From positions 9,159 to 41,936 of the forward strand of contig WHTT01000056.1 of the NCBI GenBank assembly GCA_009377605.1: 32,778 nucleotides of DNA, read 5' to 3'. Position 1 is the first letter of the stretch. Each line of letters starts with the position of its first letter. Made by a program: the position numbers and the translations under genes. The stretch comes from Luteitalea sp. GTDB lineage: Bacteria; Acidobacteriota; Vicinamibacteria; Vicinamibacterales; Vicinamibacteraceae. The notes beneath the pieces were generated by a model that had not been told where the DNA came from, did no database searches, and was given only the letters and a program-made list of their open reading frames with translations. Of the stretch, positions 22,623 through 30,632 are shown piece by piece.

Positions 22623-23315
22623 ATGGTGAACGTCGATGCGCTCGTTCTCGACTACGGCGGCGTGCTCTGTTGCGACCAGCCCGCGACGATCGTCGAGACC
22701 ATGATGCGCTCCGTGTCGGCCACCGCCGAGCGCTGGCACGAGGCGTACTGGCGATACCGTCGTGACTACGACCTTGGGCTTCCGGCCGCGGTGTACTGGG
22801 AACGCGTCCTCCACGATCTCGCGCCGCCTTCGCTCGCCTCCGGCGAGCTTCCCCCCTCCGCTGTCTATTCGGCGAGGCCTCGCCGAAGCTCGCCATTGGC
22901 GAGCGAAGGCGGGGACGATGGGTTCGTCTCGCAGCTCGTCGAGCTGGACGTCCAGTCCTGGCTGGTCTACCGCGAAGAGGTGTGGGAGATCGCACGCAGG
23001 TTCCGAGCGCGCGGGAGACGCGTGGGGATGCTGTCGAACGGCATCCCAGAAGTCATGGCGCGCCTCCGCGCCGAGCGTGCGCTCGACGAATGGTTCGATA
23101 CCGTCGTCGTGTCGTATGAGCTCGGCATCGTGAAGCCGGATCCGGCGATCTACCAGGCGTGTCTGGACCGCCTGAACGTGGCGCCCGCGCGCGCCCTCTT
23201 CGTCGACGATCGCCGCGAGAACGTCGACGTGGCTGCCCAACTCGGCTGGCAGACGCTTCACTTCGCAGGGGAGGATGTGGTGGCACGACTGCGCGCGATG
23301 GTGGACGCGGAGTGA
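22623..23315 (+). CDS. HAD-superfamily hydrolase with repeat-derived insertion
   Basis: The product is 230 aa. The four HAD motifs are visible: VLDYGGVL (nucleophile Asp10, the DxGxV form used by YihX-like and epoxide-hydrolase N-domain-like phosphatases), MLSNG (Ser138), GIVKPDPAIY (Lys171) and ALFVDDRRENVD (Asp195/196). The Gly at the second Asp position does not fit a classical phosphatase acid/base. Residues 68-97 (APPSLASGELPPSAVYSARP and following) come from a palindromic element between the cap helices. The insert is Pro/Ser/Arg-rich and may be a surface loop. The substrate is unknown. The gene is divergent from HU. Confidence 0.85.
   Translation: MVNVDALVLDYGGVLCCDQPATIVETMMRSVSATAERWHEAYWRYRRDYDLGLPAAVYWERVLHDLAPPSLASGELPPSAVYSARPRRSSPLASEGGDDGFVSQLVELDVQSWLVYREEVWEIARRFRARGRRVGMLSNGIPEVMARLRAERALDEWFDTVVVSYELGIVKPDPAIYQACLDRLNVAPARALFVDDRRENVDVAAQLGWQTLHFAGEDVVARLRAMVDAE
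22824..22912. repeat. palindromic element inside HAD coding sequence
   Basis: The arms 22824-22851 and 22885-22912 are reverse complements at 25 of 28 positions (CCGCCTTCGCTCGCC outer part is exact). The centre includes a perfect 14-bp palindrome GGCGAGGCCTCGCC (22871-22884). It lies in the open frame. A related shorter element is at 9926-9956. Confidence 0.9.
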
Positions 23316-23339
23316 GCCGCGGGCACTAGGATTAGGTAA

Positions 23340-23416
23340 GGACGCTTCGCCGACGGCGTCCGTGACGGCGCGCTCGGCGAGCGCGCCCTACCATCGTGCC
23401 TCGGCGAGACGTCCTA
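23340..23416. repeat. GGACGC palindromic repeat overlapping the S41 peptidase 3' end
   Basis: GGACGC/GCGTCC (23340-23361) and GGCGCGCTC-ggc-GAGCGCGCC (23367-23387) are hairpins, followed by CTACCATCG and CTCGGCGAGACGTCC, as in the copy at 21654-21711. It fills the gap between the HAD stop and the S41 peptidase stop. Confidence 0.75.
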
Positions 23417-24589
23417 GGCCGCCCGCTTTTCCGTCTTCGACAGGTGCTCGAGCCCTTTCTCGAGAATCTGATCCTTGGTGGGCGCCTCCTGGCCGAACTC
23501 GACGTCCGGCTCGTCGACTTCGACCTGCGGCTCGAGCCCTTCACCGTGAATGGGCTTGCCAGCGGGATCGAGGAAGCGCGCATAGGTGAGCCAGAGGCCA
23601 CTGCCGTCTGGCAACGCGACGAGCTTTTGGAGGCCGGCGCGTCCCAGCGTGTGCTCGCCGATTAGCGTCGCGCGCTTGTTGCCCACCAGCGCCGCGGCAA
23701 ACGTCTCAGCCGCGCTCGATGACCCGTTCGTGGCGAGCAGCACCACCGGCCAGGTCACGCTTCCATCGCCCTCACGCGTGCTATAGGTGGTCTTGGGCTC
23801 GTTCCGCACCTCTTTGATGCCGAGCGTGCCGCTCTTCACGAACAGGCGCGCGACGTCGATGCCGGCCTCCGGCTCGCCCTCCGCCGTATGACGGACGTCG
23901 ACGATGAGCCGAGTCGCCCCCTGACCCTTGAGCTGTTCGATGCCCGCTGCGACCTCATCGGCTACCTGCGGTCCAAACGCTGCGATGCGCAGGTATCCAA
24001 CGCCTGGAGCTTGCATGCGTGCCGTCACTTCCACGGCTGGCTGCTTGGCCCGGGTCAGCGCGACGTCGTGCGGCTCTGCAGCGCTGCCGCGTAGAACCGT
24101 CAGCTTGACCGAGGAGCCGACCGCGCCGGCCAGCAGCTGCCGGCCCTCGAACACCGACATCGGGCGTGTCGATTTTCCATCGATGGCGCGGACGTAATCG
24201 CCGGTTCGGAGGCCCGCCTTCGCGGCCGGCGATCTATCGCGCACCGCCACGACACGCAGGTAGAACTGGCGCGTCAGCTCTATCCCGGTCGTGCCGTCTG
24301 GCGCCGCGTCGCCGTTCTCGAGCTGCCGCGCTTGCTCGGGCGTCAAGTAGGCGCAATCTGGATCGAGCCCCTCGGCGAGGCCGCGCATCGCACCGTCCAG
24401 GACCTCTTCGGTGTTCGCCTCCTCGAAGTAGTTGTTTACGATGAGGGAGACCACATCCTCGAACACCCGGAGATGCTGGAACGTATTTTCTCTCGCGGAG
24501 GCGTGACGTCCGAGCCAGCCGCCCACGACGGCAAACACCATCAGGGGCATCGAGAGGAGAACGATTGTCAGACGCGTGCGGGAAGACAT
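23414..24589 (-). CDS. S41-family peptidase (CtpA-like) with altered catalytic Lys
   Basis: The product is 391 aa. An N-terminal membrane anchor or signal (RLTIVLLSMPLMVFAVVGGW) is followed by an S41 N-terminal helix (VFEDVVSLIVNNYFEEANTE), a PDZ-like region (about 100-180, SPAAKAGLRTGDYVRAIDG) and the peptidase core. TNGSSSAAETFAAAL matches the Ser motif with Ser290 as nucleophile. The usual TFGKG is TLGRAG here, so the catalytic Lys is Arg317; Lys322 is nearby. Family members cleave periplasmic proteins at the C-terminus. It might be inactive or use another base. Ending EKRAA. Confidence 0.82.
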   Translation of the reverse strand: MSSRTRLTIVLLSMPLMVFAVVGGWLGRHASARENTFQHLRVFEDVVSLIVNNYFEEANTEEVLDGAMRGLAEGLDPDCAYLTPEQARQLENGDAAPDGTTGIELTRQFYLRVVAVRDRSPAAKAGLRTGDYVRAIDGKSTRPMSVFEGRQLLAGAVGSSVKLTVLRGSAAEPHDVALTRAKQPAVEVTARMQAPGVGYLRIAAFGPQVADEVAAGIEQLKGQGATRLIVDVRHTAEGEPEAGIDVARLFVKSGTLGIKEVRNEPKTTYSTREGDGSVTWPVVLLATNGSSSAAETFAAALVGNKRATLIGEHTLGRAGLQKLVALPDGSGLWLTYARFLDPAGKPIHGEGLEPQVEVDEPDVEFGQEAPTKDQILEKGLEHLSKTEKRAA

Positions 24590-24672
24590 AACAGCTCAGG
24601 TGCGCCACCGGGAAGTCGCCTTTACGCATTTGGCTGCCGTGGACGCTGCGCTCTATTGTACAAGAATCGGTG

Positions 24673-25095
24673 ATGATGAGAGTCCTCGGTCTGGACGTCG
24701 GGCAGAAGCGGACCGGAGTCGCCATTAGCGACCCGTCGGGGACCATTGCCCGGCCGCTCGTGGTCCTGCACGGGAACGCCCTCCCACAGGTCGTGGCGTT
24801 GGTCGCCCGCCTCATCGGTGAGGAGGAGGGTTTGACGACGATTGTCGTGGGGCTGCCGCTCCGTCTCAACGGCAGCCCGAACGACCAGACCGCGCGCGTG
24901 CTCAAGTTCGTCGCAGAGCTGCGGGGACAGGTCTCGGTGCCGATCGCGCTCTGTGGTGAGCGCCTCACGAGCGTCGAAGCCGAGAGTCTGCTGGCCCAGC
25001 GTGAGAAGGACTGGCGCCGTCGGAAGGCCCGGCTCGATGCGGCGGCGGCAGCCGTTATTCTCCAGGAGTACCTGGACCAACGGGCCGAGTCCTGA
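24673..25095 (+). CDS. ruvX: putative Holliday junction resolvase RuvX / YqgF
   Basis: The product is 140-141 aa. RNase-H-like motifs are LGLDVGQKRTGVAISD (first metal Asp), TIVVGLPLRLNGS, LCGERLTSVEAE and LDAAAAAVILQEYL. YqgF is essential in many bacteria and takes part in 16S rRNA 5' maturation. The start could be GTG 24670, ATG 24673 or ATG 24676; the last gives the usual MRVLGLDVG. No clear Shine-Dalgarno is present. It is followed by mltG (35-bp gap), the common ruvX-mltG order. Confidence 0.93.
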   Translation: MMRVLGLDVGQKRTGVAISDPSGTIARPLVVLHGNALPQVVALVARLIGEEEGLTTIVVGLPLRLNGSPNDQTARVLKFVAELRGQVSVPIALCGERLTSVEAESLLAQREKDWRRRKARLDAAAAAVILQEYLDQRAES

Positions 25096-25130
25096 GCCGC
25101 GGCCTGGCGTGCAGTGGGGAATGGAGATCG

Positions 25131-26159
25131 ATGCGTCGTTGGTTGTTGCTCACACTTCTCGTGTTTGCCGCGGTTGGCGTGCTGTTGGGTGTCATCGCCT
25201 ATCGTGTGGTGACGCCCTACAAGGGCTACGCTGCGGATGAGCAGTTCGTCGACATCCGGGCGGGCAGCTCACAGCGTGCCATCGGCGACCGCCTCGTCGA
25301 GAGTGGCGTGGTCCGCGATCGGATTGCCTTTCGTGTGGCGGTCCGGCTCGGCGCGCGCGGCCGGGCCCTCAAGGCAGGCGAATACCGCTTCGGTCGACCA
25401 GCCTCGATGCTGGAGGTCGTCGACAAGCTAGCGCGGGGGGACGTCTACCTGCGCCCGCTCACGATACCCGAAGGGCTGACGATTGCCGAGATGGCGACGC
25501 TTTTCAACGCGAAAGGCTTTGGGGCCGAACAGCACTTCCTGGAAGCGGCTTCTGATCCAACACCCATTCGCGATCTCGATCCTGACGCACGGGATCTCGA
25601 AGGCTACTTGTTTCCCGACACGTACAACCTGCCGCGGCGTGTCGATGCGCGAGAGCTCGTGAATCAGATGGTCGGACGGTTCAAGGCGGTGTTCGACGAT
25701 CGCATGCGCGCGCGGGTGAGCGGGAGCGGGCAGACCGTGCGTGAGCTGGTAACGCTGGCGTCGATGGTCGAGAAGGAGACCGGCCAGGATCACGAGCGTT
25801 CACTCGTCGCAGCCGTTTTTGCGAATCGACTCCAGAAAGGGATCGGTCTCTATTCCGACCCGACAATCATCTACGCGCTCACCAAGACCGGGCGTTACGA
25901 GGGCAATCTCTCACGAGCCGACTTGCGTCTCGACTCGCCGTATAACACCTACAAGTACCCGGGCTTGCCACCGGGGCCCATCGCAGCCCCCGGCCGCGCA
26001 TCACTGACCGCCGCGCTCGAACCCGCGTCTGTCGATTACCTGTACTTCGTCAGCCGGAACGACGGGTCCCATGTCTTCGCGCACACCCTCGATGAGCACA
26101 ACAAGAACGTCCGGGAGTACCAGGTTCGCTACTTCCGGGAACGCCGAGGGAAAGGCTAG
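25131..26159 (+). CDS. mltG: endolytic murein transglycosylase MltG
   Basis: The product is 342 aa, near the 340 norm. A single N-terminal membrane segment (RWLLLTLLVFAAVGVLLG) anchors it. A LysM-like region (RAIGDRLVESGVV) precedes the YceG core: EGYLFPDTY, LASMVEKETG with catalytic Glu214, and NTYKYPGLPPGPIAAPGRA, then FVSRNDGSHVFAHTLDEHNK. MltG cuts nascent glycan and sets strand length. GGAG lies about 9 bases before the ATG. The stop abuts the nadK stop on the other strand with no gap. Confidence 0.96.
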   Translation: MRRWLLLTLLVFAAVGVLLGVIAYRVVTPYKGYAADEQFVDIRAGSSQRAIGDRLVESGVVRDRIAFRVAVRLGARGRALKAGEYRFGRPASMLEVVDKLARGDVYLRPLTIPEGLTIAEMATLFNAKGFGAEQHFLEAASDPTPIRDLDPDARDLEGYLFPDTYNLPRRVDARELVNQMVGRFKAVFDDRMRARVSGSGQTVRELVTLASMVEKETGQDHERSLVAAVFANRLQKGIGLYSDPTIIYALTKTGRYEGNLSRADLRLDSPYNTYKYPGLPPGPIAAPGRASLTAALEPASVDYLYFVSRNDGSHVFAHTLDEHNKNVREYQVRYFRERRGKG

Positions 26160-27083
26160 CTACCGCTCCGCCCACTTCAGCTTTTCGCGGAGCACGTCGA
26201 AATAGGTGCGGGCCGTCGGCCGTAGGAGCCGCAGCAGCTTGGGCGCGGCGGTCACGGTCGCAACGCTGCCCGCTGGCAACGGCACACTGGTTTGCCCGTC
26301 GACGGTGACGTAGATGTCCGACCGAGCATCCGTCATCGACTCCTTGCGCCCCTGTACGCGGACCGTCGACCTTCCCGGTATCACGACGGGCCGGTTGGTC
26401 AGAGTGTGCGGCGCAATCGGCGTAAGCACGATCGCCGGCACCGACGGATGAACGATGGGACCGCCGGCCGAGAGGTTGTACGCCGTGGATCCAGTAGGCG
26501 ACGCAACGATGAGGCCGTCGGACTTGAAGCGCGCCACGGGTTGACCGTCGACCATGACGTCGAGGTCGATCATGCGAGGTAGGGCGCCGCGCGTGATCAC
26601 GATGTCGTTGAGGGCGATCCAAGGGCCACGATTGCCATCGGACGCCTCGATCCGTACTTCGAGCATGAGGCGCGGATCTTCGGCGGTCTGCCCGGCCAAT
26701 GCCAATTCGAGCGCCCCGTACAGCTCGCCCAAGGTGACCTCGGTCAGGAAGCCGAGACTGCCGAAGTTCACACCCAGAATGGGAATGTCCGCGTCGGCGC
26801 GCGCAATGCGGCTGGCTGTCGCGAGCAGTGTCCCGTCGCCGCCCAGGACCACGATGAGGTCTACCTCGTGAGGAAAGCGGTCGTCGTCGTCGACGACCCG
26901 CGTCGCGTGCACTGAACCGCATAGCGCCGCCGTCGGAGCGTCGAACAGGGCGCTCCAGCCGCGCGCCTCGAGCCAGTTGACGATGTCGGCGAGCACGCCA
27001 ATCGCCTCTTCCAGGTGAGGCTTGGCCACGAGGCCAACACGTTGGATCTTCCTCGGGCTCGTGGTGGTACCTGTCTCAGCCAT
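26160..27083 (-). CDS. nadK: NAD kinase
   Basis: The product is 307 aa from the ATG at 27083, 8 nt inside tlyA; an ATG at 27101 is also possible. It phosphorylates NAD to NADP. Motifs: VGLVAKPH, VVLGGDGTLL (GGDGT at 81-85), GVNFGSLGFLTE, ALNDIVITRG, SDGLIVASPTGSTAYNLSAG and VIPGRSTVRV, the standard order. N-terminal residues 1-12 (MAETGTTTSPRK) are probably a variable leader. It is the last gene of the ymdB-xseA-xseB-ispA-tlyA-nadK run. Confidence 0.95.
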   Translation of the reverse strand: MAETGTTTSPRKIQRVGLVAKPHLEEAIGVLADIVNWLEARGWSALFDAPTAALCGSVHATRVVDDDDRFPHEVDLIVVLGGDGTLLATASRIARADADIPILGVNFGSLGFLTEVTLGELYGALELALAGQTAEDPRLMLEVRIEASDGNRGPWIALNDIVITRGALPRMIDLDVMVDGQPVARFKSDGLIVASPTGSTAYNLSAGGPIVHPSVPAIVLTPIAPHTLTNRPVVIPGRSTVRVQGRKESMTDARSDIYVTVDGQTSVPLPAGSVATVTAAPKLLRLLRPTARTYFDVLREKLKWAER

Positions 27084-27846
27084 CACTTGCTGCCCTGTCA
27101 TTGGACCCCGCGCGCAGGTGAACGAAGATCTCGACATTGCCCTCGGCCCCCGTGATCGGCGAAGGCACGGTGCCGCATGTCCGCAGGCCGAGATCGGCTG
27201 CCGCGCGCGTGACCTCGTCGACCACCCGCAGCCGGATCGCCGGATCCCTCACGACGCCGCCGCTCCCAACCTCTGCACGTCCCGCCTCGAATTGCGGCTT
27301 GACGAGCGCGAGGACGTTTGCGCCGAGCCGGAGCAACGGAGGCACGACTGGCAGTATGTATCGGAGCGAGATGAAGGCTACATCAATTGTGACGATATCG
27401 AAGCTGCGACGATGGTCGGGAAGCTGGCCCGGCGTCAGCGCGCGGGCGTTCACGCCTTCGACGACGAAGACGCGCGGGTCGTTGCGCAGCCGCCAGTCGA
27501 GTTGGCCATGGCCGACGTCGAGCGCGACGACCGCCGTTGCGCCGCGACGTAGCAGAACATCTGTGAAACCGCCGGTGGATGCGCCGATATCCAGGGCCTC
27601 GCGTCCCTCGACGATCAGGCCGAGCGCATCGAGTGCGTGCGCGAGCTTGATACCGCCTCGGCTCACATACGGGTGATCGGGCCCGAGCAGCTCGATCTCC
27701 ACCTGCTCGTCGACCAACGCCCCCGGCTTCGGTTGCGGCAGCATTTTCACACGGACGCGCCCGGCGAGCACCATTGCCCGGGCCCGTTCTCGCGACGCCG
27801 CGAGCCCCCGGTTCACGAGGAGCGTGTCCAAGCGGAGTCTGGGCAT
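27076..27846 (-). CDS. tlyA: TlyA-family rRNA methyltransferase
   Basis: The product is 256 aa from ATG 27846 (MPRLRLDTLLVNRGLAASRE). An N-terminal S4 RNA-binding domain (residues 3-60) precedes the Rossmann fold: YVSRGGIKLAHALD, ALDIGASTGGFTDVLL for SAM, ALDVGHGQLDWRL, DIVTIDVAFISLRY and ALVKPQFEAGR. Known TlyA enzymes 2'-O-methylate 16S C1409 and 23S C1920, which sets capreomycin sensitivity. A start at 27861 would include residues coded by a tandem repeat and is rejected. Between ispA and nadK, overlapping nadK. Confidence 0.94.
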   Translation of the reverse strand: MPRLRLDTLLVNRGLAASRERARAMVLAGRVRVKMLPQPKPGALVDEQVEIELLGPDHPYVSRGGIKLAHALDALGLIVEGREALDIGASTGGFTDVLLRRGATAVVALDVGHGQLDWRLRNDPRVFVVEGVNARALTPGQLPDHRRSFDIVTIDVAFISLRYILPVVPPLLRLGANVLALVKPQFEAGRAEVGSGGVVRDPAIRLRVVDEVTRAAADLGLRTCGTVPSPITGAEGNVEIFVHLRAGSNDRAASDG

Positions 27847-27853
27847 AGACGTA

Positions 27854-27901
27854 GGGATCAAGGGATCAAGGGATCAAGGGATCAAGGGGTCAAGGGATCA
27901 A
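27854..27901. repeat. 8-bp tandem repeat (GGGATCAA)
   Basis: Six 8-bp units (27854-27901), five of them GGGATCAA and one GGGGTCAA, fill the ispA-tlyA gap next to the tlyA start. The units leave no ribosome site for tlyA in the usual place. Confidence 0.9.
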
Positions 27902-27912
27902 GGGGCCCCACT

Positions 27913-28857
27913 CTATTTCCGTCTTTCCCTGATCCACGTTGCCAAGGCGGGCAGGTGGCCAGCGAGGCCCTCCCGGGCGAGGGCGGCGTGCGCCTGCTCG
28001 ACGCAAGAGCGGGCGAGGCGCTTCGACTCCTCGAGGCCGTAGACGGCCGGATACGTCAGCTTGCCGGCGGCGGCGTCCTTCCCAGCCGTCTTGCCCAAAT
28101 CTTCCGCCGCCCCCTCGACATCCAACACATCGTCAACAATCTGGAAGCACAGGCCGAGCTGAGCGGCGTAGTCATCGATGGCGACGAGCTGCTCCTCGGC
28201 GGCACCGGCCATGAGCGCACCAGCACTGGCCGCTGCCCGGATGAGCGCGCCCGTCTTGCGCGCGTGCAGATCGCTGAGAAGTCCCGTCGCCTCGTCCGTT
28301 TGAGGCGGCCGCCCCTCGAGCTCGAGATCGAGCACCTGCCCCCCGACCATGCCGAGCGCCCCGGCGGCGGAGGCGATGAGCCCAATCGTGCGCAGCTTGC
28401 GCGTGTGGACGGCGGCGACGCCAACCGCCGGCTCGCGCGCGAGCAGCCCGAACGCTTCCGTCAGCAGGGCATCCCCCGCGAGGATGGCTAGCGCTTCCCC
28501 GTAGACCACATGTGCCGTCGGGCGACCGCGGCGCAGGGTGTCGTTGTCCATCGCCGGCAGGTCGTCGTGGATCAGCGAGTAGGTGTGGATCATCTCGAGC
28601 GCACACGCCGCCGGGAGCGCCAGCTGTCGTGCGTCATCGTAAGCGCTTGCCACAGCATCGGCAGCCGCCAAGGCGAGCACCGACCGGAACCGCTTGCCGC
28701 CGGCAAAGAGGCTATAGCGCATCGCCTCGACGACGCCTGGCGAGCTCGGCGCTCCAGACTGTGCGAGCCGCTCACGTGGGAGCCACTGATCGAGCGCCGC
28801 GTCCACCTCACGGCGCGCGCTCTCGATGAAGCCGTCGAGCGTCTCGGCCTCGCGCAT
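27913..28857 (-). CDS. ispA: polyprenyl diphosphate synthase, farnesyl/geranylgeranyl type
   Basis: The product is 314 aa from the ATG at 28857 (MREAETLDGFIESARREVDA), 7 nt after the xseB stop; a start at 28899 would overlap xseB by 35 nt. The first Asp-rich motif is LIHDDLPAMDND (DDxxxxD, 98-104), the second FQIVDDVLDVEG, with FAGGKRFR and GDALLTEAF, typical of IspA-type enzymes that build FPP from IPP and DMAPP. Chain length is inferred only. It lies between xseB and tlyA, as in many bacteria. Confidence 0.93.
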   Translation of the reverse strand: MREAETLDGFIESARREVDAALDQWLPRERLAQSGAPSSPGVVEAMRYSLFAGGKRFRSVLALAAADAVASAYDDARQLALPAACALEMIHTYSLIHDDLPAMDNDTLRRGRPTAHVVYGEALAILAGDALLTEAFGLLAREPAVGVAAVHTRKLRTIGLIASAAGALGMVGGQVLDLELEGRPPQTDEATGLLSDLHARKTGALIRAAASAGALMAGAAEEQLVAIDDYAAQLGLCFQIVDDVLDVEGAAEDLGKTAGKDAAAGKLTYPAVYGLEESKRLARSCVEQAHAALAREGLAGHLPALATWIRERRK

Positions 28858-28864
28858 CACCAGC

Positions 28865-29125
28865 TCACGTGCGGGACCCAGAGCGTGGACCGTCGGCATC
28901 CAGGCCCAGCGCGGGCGGTGCCTCGCGAAGCTCGCCGCGCTCGGTGAGGATCTCGATGCGTCGCTCCGCCTCCTCGAGGTGCTGGTGGCAATAACGCGAT
29001 AGCTGCACGCCGCGCTCGAAGAGCTGCAGTGACCGCTCGAGCGACAGGTCGCCCTCCTCGAGCGTCTTGACAATGCCCTCGAGCTCCGCGAGCGCCGTCT
29101 CGAAGTCCTTCACTTCGTCAGTCAT
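28865..29125 (-). CDS. xseB: exodeoxyribonuclease VII small subunit
   Basis: The product is 86 aa from the ATG at 29125 ([20 protein letters not shown]) with GGAG 7-10 bp upstream. The three-helix XseB pattern is clear: [20 protein letters not shown] then [19 protein letters not shown]. It wraps the large subunit of the ssDNA exonuclease. The C-terminal [15 protein letters not shown] is variable. It sits between xseA and ispA. Confidence 0.93.
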   Translation of the reverse strand: MTDEVKDFETALAELEGIVKTLEEGDLSLERSLQLFERGVQLSRYCHQHLEEAERRIEILTERGELREAPPALGLDADGPRSGSRT

Positions 29126-29201
29126 GGCGATCTCCAACCCGTGAGGTCTCTACATTTCCTGGTACGTACCCGTGGGGGTACGGCGTCCCTCGCGTGCTGC
29201 G

Positions 29202-30632
29202 CTACGCGGTTTCGTCCTCTCGATCATCGGGTTGACTCGTCTCCACGCGGCACGCCAACGCGCCGTGCTGCAACTGCACGTGAACCTCGTCGCCCGCCGT
29301 GACCGCGCGGGCATCGCGCAACAGGACGGAACGGTCCGCGCTCCAGCACAGCGCGAAGCCGCGTGCGAGCACGCTGAGCGGGCTCAGCGTGTCGAGTCTG
29401 CCAGCGGCCGTCCGGAGACGACCGTCGGCGCGCTGGCGACGAAGGTCGAGCGTGGCGCGCAGCTTCGTCTCGGCCACGTGCAGTCGGCGCCGCGCATGCG
29501 GGAGTCGCCGGCCGAGATCCTGCGCTTCGAGCCGCAAACGCAGCTCGTGGAGCGTCCCCCGCCGTTGCGAGAGATGGGCGCGCAGGACGTGGCGCAAGGC
29601 GTGCGCGGCCTCGCCGGCGCGCCGGGCCGAAGAGGCCAGGCGCGTCCGCACGCGCATGAACCCGCGCCGCGTCGCCACGTCGTACAGCGTCCGGTGACGC
29701 AGGTTGAGGCCCTGGTCCACGTGCGCGCGCATGCGCTCGACCAACCGGTCAATCCGCTGACAGAACTCGTCCTTTCGCGCAACGACGATCTCGGCGGCAT
29801 TGGAGGGCGTCGCCGCACGGACGTCCGCGACGAAGTCGGCGATCGTGTAGTCCACTTGATGGCCGACAGCGGAGATGACCGGCACCGGGCAGGCGGCGAT
29901 GGCGCGCGCGACAGCCTCTTCGTTGAATGCCCACAGATCCTCGATGGAACCGCCGCCGCGACCGACGATGATGGCGTCGACGTCGCCATGGCGTGCGAGC
30001 TGGCGCAGGCTGCGGGTGACCTCTTCTGCGGCGCCGGCGCCTTGCACACGCGCCGGCCTGATGACGACGCGTACGGCCGCATGTCGCTGTCGGAGCACCT
30101 TGAGCATGTCGCGCAGCGCGGCGCCGTCGAGCGAGGTCACGATTCCAATCTTGCGCGGCAGCAACGGTAAGGGGCGCTTGCGTGACGCGTCGAAGAGCCC
30201 CTCGGCTTCGAGCTTCTTCTTGAGTTGCTCGAAAGCCAGCTGCAGGGCGCCGACGCCTTTCGGCTCCATTTCCTCGACGATGAGCTGGTACTCGCCCCTG
30301 GGCTCGTAGACGCCGACGCCGGCGCGTACGAGCACGCGCATGCCGTCTCGTGGCTTGAATCGGAGAAACCGCACGGCCGTCCGGAACATGACGCCGCGAA
30401 CCTGCGCGTCATCATCCTTGAGCGTGAAGTAGAGGATCCCCGTCGTCCAGAGCCGGCAGTTGGAGAGCTCTCCTTCGACCCAGACGTCGCGAAACGCACC
30501 CTCCAGACGGACGCGAATCTGCTGGGTCAGCTCACGGACCGTCAGCACACGGCGGGTCCGCTGTTGTACCGGCGGCGGTGCCGCAGGCTCGCGCGGCTCG
30601 TCCTCGAATGGCAGATCGAACAGCGTGGTCAC
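29202..30632 (-). CDS. xseA: exodeoxyribonuclease VII large subunit
   Basis: The product is 476 aa. The GTG at 30632 overlaps the ymdB-like stop (GTGA) and begins VTTLFDLPFEDEPREP; the longer open frame to 31130 is rejected because it runs through the upstream gene. The OB fold is VWVEGELSNCRLWTTGILYF; the catalytic part has IGIVTSLDGAALRDML, DAIIVGRGGGSIEDLWAFNE and SAVGHQVDYTIADFVADVRA. A coiled coil and LSPLSVLARGFAL close it. It degrades single-stranded DNA with XseB. 76 bp separates it from xseB. Confidence 0.95.
   Translation of the reverse strand: MTTLFDLPFEDEPREPAAPPPVQQRTRRVLTVRELTQQIRVRLEGAFRDVWVEGELSNCRLWTTGILYFTLKDDDAQVRGVMFRTAVRFLRFKPRDGMRVLVRAGVGVYEPRGEYQLIVEEMEPKGVGALQLAFEQLKKKLEAEGLFDASRKRPLPLLPRKIGIVTSLDGAALRDMLKVLRQRHAAVRVVIRPARVQGAGAAEEVTRSLRQLARHGDVDAIIVGRGGGSIEDLWAFNEEAVARAIAACPVPVISAVGHQVDYTIADFVADVRAATPSNAAEIVVARKDEFCQRIDRLVERMRAHVDQGLNLRHRTLYDVATRRGFMRVRTRLASSARRAGEAAHALRHVLRAHLSQRRGTLHELRLRLEAQDLGRRLPHARRRLHVAETKLRATLDLRRQRADGRLRTAAGRLDTLSPLSVLARGFALCWSADRSVLLRDARAVTAGDEVHVQLQHGALACRVETSQPDDREDETA

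Noticed and set aside
28858-29073. N-terminal extension of IspA
   Set aside because: The residues are Ser/Arg-rich antisense-like translation of xseB and show no IspA pattern.
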